A stretch of 54,988 nucleotides of DNA, from assembly GCA_016936555.1 (NCBI GenBank), contig JAFGXR010000059.1, forward strand, positions 1-54,988. The letters run 5' to 3'. The notes below the pieces were generated by a model. The model saw only the letters and a list, made by a program, of their open reading frames with translations, was not told where the DNA came from and made no database searches. Positions 16,201 through 23,799 of this stretch are shown here, one piece after another. This stretch comes from Spirochaetales bacterium (GTDB lineage Bacteria > Spirochaetota > Spirochaetia > DSM-2461). The position numbers were made by a program, and so were the translations under genes. The stretch's first letter is position 1, and each line of letters opens with the position of its first letter.

Positions 16201-16950
16201 TTCAGTTCCCGCCGCTTCTTGCGGAATTCCTTAATGGGATAATCCCCCCGGATAAGAACCTCTCCTGTACCCGTGCCGTCCTGTCTGGGGATCTGGGTGT
16301 TGACTATGCGCCGATCCTGATGGGCGACTCTCAGATTAAAAAGACCTGCCAGGTACATGATCAGATCCCGGAGTACCGGGGCCTTCGACAAGTGTTCTCC
16401 TGCCTTTGCCTATGGTGTTGTAGTGAACGAAGGGAAGATGGACGACATCGAGCTGGTTCTCCAGGACGCGGGTGTAGTGGTTCTCCCAGGGATCGATGAC
16501 TGTTTTCCAGTACCGCATATCTTTCAGGTCTTCGAAAAAGGGGGGAGGGGACAGGTTTTCAGGGGAATTTGCCCCCCACCAGATCCAGATTATGCCATAT
16601 TCTTCATGAACGGGATAGGATTGCATTTTCATGTTCGATGGAACAGGGGCGTTCTTCCCGTTTGCGGGAATTTTGACACATTGTCCTGAAGAGTCATATT
16701 CCATACCGTGAAAGGGGCATTGCAGCCTGTCGCCTCCAGTGCATTCCGCACCATGTCCGACATGATCGGCTTTGACGATTCCGCCGAGAGCCAGGGACGC
16801 TCCGCGATGGGCGCAGCGGTCAAAAAAACAGTGGGCTTCTCCGGAACTGTCTCTCCAGAAAACCAGACGTTCGCCGAGCCTGAAGGCTCCGAGGCTTTTG
16901 CTTTTCAATTCCCGTGATTCCAGCACGGCATACCATTGGTTTCTTATCAT
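16188..16950 (-). pseudogene. Rieske [2Fe-2S] ring-hydroxylating oxygenase, broken by one frameshift
   Basis: The first 190 residues (ATG 16950) contain a Rieske cluster site, DRCAHRGASLALG and LQCPFHGMEYD (C-x-H and C-x-x-H), and the start of the catalytic domain with YTRVLENQLDVVHLPFVHYN (two His iron ligands). This frame runs into unrelated residues and stops at 16336. A second frame continues the family pattern as PVLRDLIMYLAGLFNLRV and VAHQDRRIVNTQ and ends at 16188. Joining them needs a one-base change, most simply in the GGGG run at 16378-16381. The repaired protein would have about 253 residues. It may be a real pseudogene or a sequencing error. Its end overlaps convergent uxuA by 13 bases. 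Confidence 0.8.
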
Positions 16951-16984
16951 ATTATTCAGGATAGTTCATAAGGGATTAAAAGCA

Positions 16985-17038
16985 ATGGGTAAATTCAATA
17001 TTGATGAAGAGCCGTACTTTCCCTATTATGGGTCTTAG
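16985..17038 (+). CDS. Possible 17-residue leader peptide before the GH3 gene
   Basis: An ATG at 16985, nine bases after AAGGGA, opens a short frame MGKFNIDEEPYFPYYGS that stops 21 bases before the TTG start of the GH3 gene. The ribosome site and the nearness to a weak TTG start suggest a translated leader that could affect GH3 translation. No conservation can be checked here, so this is tentative. Confidence 0.25.
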   Translation: MGKFNIDEEPYFPYYGS

Positions 17039-17059
17039 TCTTTTAAAACGGAGTTTCCT

Positions 17060-19843
17060 TTGAGTCATTATATAAAACTTGATCAATATAAATACGCCGA
17101 GCTGGCGAGACAGTCCGCCGCAGAAGGGTGCGTCCTTCTGAAAAACGATAACGAAACGCTGCCTGTTAAAAAAGGTGAAACCCTTTCGCTTTTCGGCCGT
17201 TCCCAGTTTCATTATTACAAATCGGGACTGGGATCGGGCGGACTGGTCAATACCAGGTACACCGTCGGCATTCTCGATGCGATTCTGGCTTCCGATGATG
17301 TTTCGCTGAACCGGAGTGTTCTCGAAATCTACGAGAACTGGGTAAAGGAAAACCCCTACGACGAAGGGCAGGGCTGGGGAAAGGTTCCCTGGTCGCAGAT
17401 CGAAATGCCCCTTGAAGAAAAGATGGTTATACAGGCTTCCCGGGAATCGGATCTGGCTCTGATCGTAATCGGGCGGACCGGCGGGGAAGATCAGGATACG
17501 AAAGACGAGCCGGGAAGCTACCGGCTGACCGAAACGGAAGAGCAGATGATTGCTATGGTGTGCCGCCATTTCTCCCGGGCCGCCGTACTCCTCAATACGG
17601 GAAACATCATTGATATGAGCTGGCTCGACACCTGCCGGCCGCCGGCGGTTCTCTCTGTCTGGCAGGGTGGGCAGGAAGGGGGCAACGGTGTCCTCGATGT
17701 CCTGACGGGAGCGGTGAACCCCTGCGGAAAGCTGACTGATACCATTGCCCGGAGGGCGGACGACTATCCCTCGACCGCAAATTTCGGCGATTTGAAAACC
17801 AATATCTATGAAGAAGATATCTATGTGGGATACCGCTATTTTGAAACCTTCGCAAAAGACAGAGTGCTCTATCCCTTCGGTTTCGGCCTTTCCTATACGG
17901 ATTTTGACATTAAAGCAGAGCTGACCGCAGCATCAGCCGAGACCTTTACTGTCCGGGCCGTTGTGTCGAACACCGGATCCCTCCCGGGAAAAGAAGTCGT
18001 CCAGATTTACGGAGAGGCTCCCCAGGGGAAACTGGGTAAACCGGCCAGAGTCCTGCTCGCCTACAGTAAAACCCCGGTGATAGAGCCCGGCCAGTCGGAG
18101 GAACTGATTTTTGATATTTCCAAATCACTTCTGGCTTCCTATGATGACAGCGGTGTTACCGGATACAAATCCTCTTTTCTTCTGGAAGCCGGCGAATACA
18201 GAATCTATGGGGGATCGGATGTCAGAAAAGCGGGATTCATCGGCAGCTTTACGGAAAATCTCAGGGTCATCGAAACTCTTGAGGAAGCCTGTGCTCCTGT
18301 TGCTTTCTTTAACCGGCTGAAACCCGTTCTCCTTGAAGACGGCTCATTCCGGGAAGGAAAACAGCCCGTGTCGCTGAGAACCGTTGATCTGAATAAACGG
18401 ATCGATGAACGGTGCCCTGAAGAGATCCCTTTCACCGGTGACAAAGGATATGCCTTTAGCGATGTCTATGAAGGCAAGGTTTCACTGGACGACTTTATCG
18501 CTCAGCTATCTGATGAAGAGATGGCCTGTATGACCCGGGGCGAGGGGATGAGCAGTCCCAAGGCTACACCCGGAGTGGCCGCCGCTTTCGGCGGTCTGAC
18601 GGAAAGCCTGGCGGAACGGGGCATTCCCGTGGGGTGCTGCGCCGACGGACCCTCGGGAATCCGTATGGATTGCGGGACGAAAGCCTTCAGTCTGCCCAAC
18701 GGAACGGCCCTCGGATGTACATTCAACGATACTCTCGTTAAGGATCTTTTCGTGCAGCTCGGACGGGAGCTGAGAAAAAACCGGATCGAAACCTTACTGG
18801 GACCGGGAATCAATATCCATAGAAATCCCCTGAACGGCCGGAACTTCGAGTATATCTCCGAAGATCCGCTGCTCACGGGAAAAATGGCCGCAGCCCAGCT
18901 GAAGGGAATGGCCGAATCCAATGTGACGGGCACTATCAAGCACTTTGTCGCCAATAACCAGGAGGCGGGGCGCAGCTCTTCCGATTCCGTCGTTTCCGAA
19001 CGGGCTCTGAGAGAGATTTATCTGAAGGGATTTGAAATTGCCGTCAGGGAAGGCGGAGCCTATTCCGTCATGACGACTTACGGCGCGTTGAACGGTATCT
19101 GGACAGCCGGCAATTATGACCTGTGCACGACGGTTCTGAGGGACCAGTGGGGGTTCAGGGGAATAGCCATGACAGACTGGTGGGCCCAGATGAATTTTGA
19201 AGGGGAGGGTCCTTCGAGAAGCAATACCGCGGCCATGATCAGGGCGCAGAACGATATCTATATGTGCGTGGGCGATTCGGCTTCCAATGCCGGCGGGGAC
19301 AACACGCTGGAAATGCTTGAGAAAGGCGTTCTGAAAAGGGCTTACCTGCAGCAAAGCGTCCGGAATATTCTCCGGTTCCTCCTCGATTCGCTGGCTATGG
19401 AGCATCAATCGGGCCGGATCAGCGATGAGGAACTCAATGAGATGAAAGCCGATGTCGATCAGGTCGCCGACCGGGAAGATCTGACCTATTACCGCATCAA
19501 GGCGGAGGGGACAGATATAGACTGCAGCGCCATGAACACATCGGGGGGCAGCGAAGTTCTTTTCGGGATTACCGTCCGGACCTTCGGAATGTACGATCTG
19601 AAAATCCGGTACAAGAGCGATCTCAATGTTCTGGCTCAGGTTTCGGTCAGCATCTTTATGGATAACCAGCTGACCGGTACCCTTGCCCTGCAGGGTACGG
19701 AAGGGGAGTGGAAAGAGCAGACCCTTCCCATGGGTATGATTTTCGGAACGAACCACTTTATCAAGCTGTTTTTCCCTCAGACCGGTCTGGATCTGGATAC
19801 CCTGACGTTCCGGCTGGAGCGGGAGTTCAACCCTCTGGGGTGA
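17060..19843 (+). CDS. Glycoside hydrolase family 3, domain-permuted, with C-terminal beta-sandwich module
   Basis: The 927-residue enzyme has the GH3 domains in reversed order. The alpha/beta sandwich domain comes first (about 1-280, with VIGRTGGEDQDTKDEPGSYR supplying the likely acid/base Glu and the LSVWQGGQEGG block). A fibronectin III-like domain follows (about 290-390). The TIM-barrel domain is last (about 470-780), with CADGPSGIRM, LLGPGINIHRNPLNGRNFEY, TIKHFVANNQE and the nucleophile Asp706 in AMTDWWA. The final 130 residues look like an added carbohydrate-binding beta sandwich. No signal peptide is seen, so it is probably cytoplasmic and acts as a beta-glucosidase or beta-xylosidase. 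TTG is the only possible start after an in-frame stop, with GGAG seven bases upstream. Confidence 0.92.
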   Translation: MSHYIKLDQYKYAELARQSAAEGCVLLKNDNETLPVKKGETLSLFGRSQFHYYKSGLGSGGLVNTRYTVGILDAILASDDVSLNRSVLEIYENWVKENPYDEGQGWGKVPWSQIEMPLEEKMVIQASRESDLALIVIGRTGGEDQDTKDEPGSYRLTETEEQMIAMVCRHFSRAAVLLNTGNIIDMSWLDTCRPPAVLSVWQGGQEGGNGVLDVLTGAVNPCGKLTDTIARRADDYPSTANFGDLKTNIYEEDIYVGYRYFETFAKDRVLYPFGFGLSYTDFDIKAELTAASAETFTVRAVVSNTGSLPGKEVVQIYGEAPQGKLGKPARVLLAYSKTPVIEPGQSEELIFDISKSLLASYDDSGVTGYKSSFLLEAGEYRIYGGSDVRKAGFIGSFTENLRVIETLEEACAPVAFFNRLKPVLLEDGSFREGKQPVSLRTVDLNKRIDERCPEEIPFTGDKGYAFSDVYEGKVSLDDFIAQLSDEEMACMTRGEGMSSPKATPGVAAAFGGLTESLAERGIPVGCCADGPSGIRMDCGTKAFSLPNGTALGCTFNDTLVKDLFVQLGRELRKNRIETLLGPGINIHRNPLNGRNFEYISEDPLLTGKMAAAQLKGMAESNVTGTIKHFVANNQEAGRSSSDSVVSERALREIYLKGFEIAVREGGAYSVMTTYGALNGIWTAGNYDLCTTVLRDQWGFRGIAMTDWWAQMNFEGEGPSRSNTAAMIRAQNDIYMCVGDSASNAGGDNTLEMLEKGVLKRAYLQQSVRNILRFLLDSLAMEHQSGRISDEELNEMKADVDQVADREDLTYYRIKAEGTDIDCSAMNTSGGSEVLFGITVRTFGMYDLKIRYKSDLNVLAQVSVSIFMDNQLTGTLALQGTEGEWKEQTLPMGMIFGTNHFIKLFFPQTGLDLDTLTFRLEREFNPLG

Positions 19844-20630
19844 GCTTTCTGTAGTCCCGGGGCGTCATGCCGCTTATGGATTTAAATATTCTTCCGAAAT
19901 GTGTGATGCTCCCGAAGCCGCACATCCGGGAGATTTGACCGATTCCCTCAGATGATTCCCGCAGAAATCTCTGTGCTCTCAGAGTTCTTATGTGATTGAC
20001 ATAATCAGTTAGCGTGAATCCGGTTTCCCTGTGGAAAAGCCGGCTGAGGTAGGAGGGGCTCATGTAAAACTGATCGGCCAGTGCCGTAAGGGTCAGGTCT
20101 TCCCGGTAATTCTCACCGATAAACCCGATGATCAATCGGACTTTTCCGTTTTTACCATAATCCTGAAGGTCTAAGTTCAATATAAAATCCCTGTGCCTGG
20201 CAATAAGCACCGATATTTCCGCAGCCAGGGATTCGGCCATAATCCCGGAGAAGCTTTTCCCTTCCCTGAATTCTCTATCCATGCGGTTAAGCAGAACGCC
20301 TGTCTGAGCAGCCGGGGCTGAAAGATTGTCAAAGTATACCGCTTCATTGACGGCCCATGAGCGGAGAGCTTCATTCTCTTTCATGTAGAGGGAGTAAATC
20401 TCTGAATCCTGACGGTTTTCCAGTGACTTGTGCAGCAGAAGGGGCGGGATGAGCAGGAAATCCCCTTTATTAAGGGTAAAGATTCTATTGCCCGCAAAAA
20501 CATCCCGTACTCCGTCGATTATATAGAGAATCTCGAAAAATTCGTGAAAATGACGGGTCTGACTGATATTCCGGCTTTTCTTGTATCCCAGGGTGATCGA
20601 ACCGCTTCTGTAGGTGTGCTTTTGATTCAT
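19827..20630 (-). CDS. AraC family transcriptional regulator with cupin sensor domain
   Basis: The N-terminal half (about 10-150) is a cupin-like effector domain (HFHEFFEILYIIDGVRDVFAG then LNKGDFLLIPP). The C-terminal 100 residues hold two helix-turn-helix motifs, LTLTALADQFYMSPSYLSRLF and GIGQISRMCGFGSITHFGRIF, ending with the family's MTPRDYRK. It is convergent with the GH3 gene (17-base overlap) and divergent from the MATE gene by 81 bases. GH3 control is plausible, but the GH3 promoter lies on its far side, so the target is unsure. Confidence 0.9.
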   Translation of the reverse strand: MNQKHTYRSGSITLGYKKSRNISQTRHFHEFFEILYIIDGVRDVFAGNRIFTLNKGDFLLIPPLLLHKSLENRQDSEIYSLYMKENEALRSWAVNEAVYFDNLSAPAAQTGVLLNRMDREFREGKSFSGIMAESLAAEISVLIARHRDFILNLDLQDYGKNGKVRLIIGFIGENYREDLTLTALADQFYMSPSYLSRLFHRETGFTLTDYVNHIRTLRAQRFLRESSEGIGQISRMCGFGSITHFGRIFKSISGMTPRDYRKLTPEG

Positions 20631-20711
20631 TAAGACAAAATATAGTTACTTTGGAGATTATTTGTCAAATACTGTACATAAAATGAATCTTCCTGTCTGT
20701 ATTCTTTTTCT

Positions 20712-22046
20712 ATGAATAAAAAAATGTACTATGAGATTCTTCGCTTCACTCTACCCTGCCTGGCGGAGCTTTTTCTCTTCTCACTTATTTCTGTTGTGAA
20801 TATGGCCATGGTGGGCCGTTTGGGCGCGGCGGCTCTCAGTGCTGTGGGGCTGGCCAGCCAGCCTGTCAGGATTTCCACAGCCCTGTTTCAGGCATTCAAT
20901 ATCGGAGCGACGGCTATGATCGCCCGTTATACAGGAGCGAAGGAATACAGCAAAGCGCGGAATGTCATAGTCCAGACCATCAAGTTCTCTGTCGTCGCCG
21001 GGCTGGTTATTTCGCTTCCCTTTTTTCTTTTTGCCGAGCAGATCGTCCGGTTTATGGGTGCTCAGCCAGACAGTCTGAAAGACGGCATTATCTATATGCG
21101 GTTTATGGCTGCAGGAACTGTATTCCAGGTTATTCCGCTGGCTGTCTCTTCACTCCTGAGAGGGGCCGGCGATTCCCGAAATCCCATGTTCATTAATATT
21201 CTTGCCAATGTCATCAATCTGGTTCTGGGATACGTTCTTATCTACGGGCTGGCTTTTATTCCCTCATACGGAGTCTGGGGCGCCGGTATGGCGGCTACCG
21301 TTTCCAAGGCATCTGCCTCTTTGCTGGCACTTATGCTACTTTTCAAGACCTCACTTCCCGTCAGGCTGGACAAAGACATCTCTCTGGGATGGGATAAAAA
21401 GATACTCAAAGGTATTGTGGGGATCGGTTCTTCATCGGCTGCCGAACAGCTGGTGCTTCGTAGCGGTTTCTTTCTCTATACGAGAATGATAGCCAATCTG
21501 GGAACCGTTTCCTTTGCGGCTCATCAGATTGCGCTGACTGTGTCCAATCTCTCTACCAATCTGGGGCAGGCGCTGGGCATGGCTTCATCCTCATTTACGG
21601 GAAGGCAGCTCGGAGCAGGCCGTCCTGATAAGGCTGTTCACTATGTAAAACTGCTTCATCATGGTGCCTTTCTCCTTTCGCTACTGGTTTCCATCCTCTT
21701 CCTTCTTTCCGGGGATGGTTTAGTGAGGATATTTACGACTGATTTCAAGGTCATAGATGTCTTCGCGCCCATTCTGTTTATACTGGCGGTCATTAATCCG
21801 GCACAGAATACATTTCTCGTTTACAGTGGTTCCATCAAAGGGGCTGGGGATACAAGGTGGCCGCTTCTCGTATCGCTGATCGGTTTGATTTTTGTGCGCA
21901 TTCCCCTTGTTTTCATTACCATCCGGTATCTGAACTGGGGGTTGACCGGGGCCTGGATCGCCACGGCCGTAGAAAAATATCTTGGATACATCATGCTGAG
22001 AATCCGGTTTACCGGAGGGAAATGGAAAGAGGTCAGAATCATCTGA
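20712..22046 (+). CDS. MATE family efflux transporter
   Basis: The 444-residue protein has twelve hydrophobic segments in two homologous halves, the MATE (NorM/DinF) pattern. The start segment LPCLAELFLFSLISVVNMAMVGRLGAAALSAVG-type repeat recurs in part in the second half as EQLVLRSGFFLYTRMIANLG. Internal blocks such as LLRGAGDSRNPM and IKGAGDTRWP are family hallmarks. It probably exports organic cations or drugs with Na+ or H+. No Shine-Dalgarno sequence is visible before ATG 20712 (a T-rich stretch precedes it). It has no evident link to the pectin genes. A weak AAAACC/GGTTTT hairpin lies just after the stop. Confidence 0.92.
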   Translation: MNKKMYYEILRFTLPCLAELFLFSLISVVNMAMVGRLGAAALSAVGLASQPVRISTALFQAFNIGATAMIARYTGAKEYSKARNVIVQTIKFSVVAGLVISLPFFLFAEQIVRFMGAQPDSLKDGIIYMRFMAAGTVFQVIPLAVSSLLRGAGDSRNPMFINILANVINLVLGYVLIYGLAFIPSYGVWGAGMAATVSKASASLLALMLLFKTSLPVRLDKDISLGWDKKILKGIVGIGSSSAAEQLVLRSGFFLYTRMIANLGTVSFAAHQIALTVSNLSTNLGQALGMASSSFTGRQLGAGRPDKAVHYVKLLHHGAFLLSLLVSILFLLSGDGLVRIFTTDFKVIDVFAPILFILAVINPAQNTFLVYSGSIKGAGDTRWPLLVSLIGLIFVRIPLVFITIRYLNWGLTGAWIATAVEKYLGYIMLRIRFTGGKWKEVRII

Positions 22047-22242
22047 AAACCGGTCGGAAAGGGTTTTTAAAGGTTGATTTCTAAAATAATGTCCCCGATT
22101 CCAAAGAATTGGTCCCTTCATAGGCTCAAAAAACGGTCGTATCATTTCAATAATTCAACAGGAAAAAAATCCGGTATCAGATGGGAAAAGAACAGAAGCC
22201 AGGGAGTCATGTTGCTCTAGGCTGCATGATCTCAACTGCCCA

Positions 22243-22256
22243 TGTAAGCGGTTACA
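22243..22256. promoter_or_regulatory. LacI-type operator before the pectin outer-membrane operon
   Basis: TGTAAGCGGTTACA fits the LacI-family operator pattern TGTAA-N-CG-N-TTACA. It lies 25 bases before the ATG of the barrel gene and is the exact reverse complement of the operator at 41356-41369 before uxaE. The remaining bases of the 235-base gap (22047-22281) are AT-rich and show no convincing promoter boxes. Confidence 0.8.
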
Positions 22257-22281
22257 TTTTTTGCCGGATAAAGAGGATTAC

Positions 22282-23784
22282 ATGAAATCATTACAGAAAC
22301 TAAGAAAAAATCTGGCAATAACTCTGCTGCTTCCGGTGCTGGCCGGACACCTGTCAGCGGAAGTGACCGTCGGTGGTAGCGCATCGGCTTTCTATTCCTT
22401 CGGCTTTGCCTCGGAAGAGCAGATGGTGACCACGACTGGAGAACCGGGAATATTCGATGAGAAGAAAAACGGTTATGCCCTTGAAGGAAATATCACCGTC
22501 AAAGGGTCGGTGGAAAACAAACTCGATCTGGCAATCGGATTGAAAACATCATCCATGACCGGATCTCCCTACCTGGATCTTCAGCAGGCGCCGTCCAATC
22601 CCGGACAGTTTGCCATTAAACTGGACCATATCACCTCCCGATTTTATATAAGCGAACTGCTTTTCCCCGGATTGGAAATTGCCGGAGGTGATTTCATGGT
22701 TAATCTGCTCGCTGGAAAATTCACCATGAATGCCGGCGACAACTCCCAATCTCTTCTGGGGCTCGATTCCGCCACAACCATGGTGAAAATGAAATCCAGT
22801 CCGGCCGTCGATCTGGAGATTTCCTATGAATTCCCCGGTTCCGATCAGTTTTACTATGGGGAGAAATCGAGCCTGATACTCCATGGGACGGTGGGCGGTC
22901 TGCTCGGTGAAGATGTTCAGCGTCTTTTCGACAGTGATGGCGGCTTTTCCCAGCACGGAAATGAAGTCCTGGGAGAGTACGCCCCTCAGTTTTTCGCGGA
23001 TTTGACATTGAAGCGCCTCGTTCTCTCTTTCGGGACCTTCTCCGCGTCGGCGTCCTACGCCTATAATGCCCATGGTTTTTACACGGGACATTCCACCGGC
23101 GGGTCGCTTCTGGTCGATGCGGCTCTGATTCCGGGTAAGCTGTTTCTTCCGGTTAGCGTCAGCGGAGCCTTTTATGAGAAAAATATCGATCTTCTCGGTG
23201 GAGCCTCGGAAAGCGCCACTTACGAACTGATCGACGGGACTCCTTTCTCAAATGATACGACCGATTTCAGGGGCTCCTGGAAAATAGGATTCGCCGCTGG
23301 AATCCATTATGTCCCCCAGACTTTCGGAATTGCCGGACCTCCTAAAAACGGAGCGAAGCTCATCGTTTCGGGGGCTTATTCTTCGATCGGACATATCTAC
23401 CGCGATACTCTCACTCTGTTCAGCCTCGCCATAGACGGGCAGTACCATATCACTCCCAAAATCTATATCGGCGGCGGTTTCATTCTGGGAACCCTGGGAG
23501 ATGCTACCTGGAAAACATCAGATTCCGTCTCGACCGCTCTCGACGATTACAACCACACCTTCGCTCTGGCTGACAACTTCGGTTACGAAGCCTATGCGGG
23601 TTTTGATTTCCTCGGTTTCGGCACGATATCGGTGGGATTCGCTCAGAAGAAGGGACTGTCCATGAACTACGGTATCGAATCTAATCAGAGCGGGCTTGTC
23701 AGCTTCAGCCAGAAGGACAGCACTCTCGTCGAAGAACTCTGGGAGACTAAAGCTTTATTTGTCAAAGCCACCATTCAGCTTTGA
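22282..23784 (+). CDS. Outer-membrane beta-barrel protein (porin-like) of the pectin operon
   Basis: The start ATG 22282 follows AAGAGGA and begins a signal peptide (MKSLQKLRKNLAITLLLPVL ending in LSAEV). The mature protein of about 475 residues shows alternating polar and hydrophobic strands, many Gly and aromatic girdle residues, and a C-terminus ending in a strand, FVKATIQL. This is the outline of a spirochaetal outer-membrane channel. It heads an operon with a secreted pectate lyase and a Big2 lipoprotein and sits behind a LacI operator. It probably lets oligogalacturonides cross the outer membrane. No named family is recognised from sequence alone. Confidence 0.7.
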   Translation: MKSLQKLRKNLAITLLLPVLAGHLSAEVTVGGSASAFYSFGFASEEQMVTTTGEPGIFDEKKNGYALEGNITVKGSVENKLDLAIGLKTSSMTGSPYLDLQQAPSNPGQFAIKLDHITSRFYISELLFPGLEIAGGDFMVNLLAGKFTMNAGDNSQSLLGLDSATTMVKMKSSPAVDLEISYEFPGSDQFYYGEKSSLILHGTVGGLLGEDVQRLFDSDGGFSQHGNEVLGEYAPQFFADLTLKRLVLSFGTFSASASYAYNAHGFYTGHSTGGSLLVDAALIPGKLFLPVSVSGAFYEKNIDLLGGASESATYELIDGTPFSNDTTDFRGSWKIGFAAGIHYVPQTFGIAGPPKNGAKLIVSGAYSSIGHIYRDTLTLFSLAIDGQYHITPKIYIGGGFILGTLGDATWKTSDSVSTALDDYNHTFALADNFGYEAYAGFDFLGFGTISVGFAQKKGLSMNYGIESNQSGLVSFSQKDSTLVEELWETKALFVKATIQL

Positions 23785-23799
23785 CCGGGGAGGTGATAC

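Noticed and set aside
18794-19756. 320-residue open frame on the minus strand
   Set aside because: It is antisense to the conserved GH3 barrel domain and shows no domain of its own.
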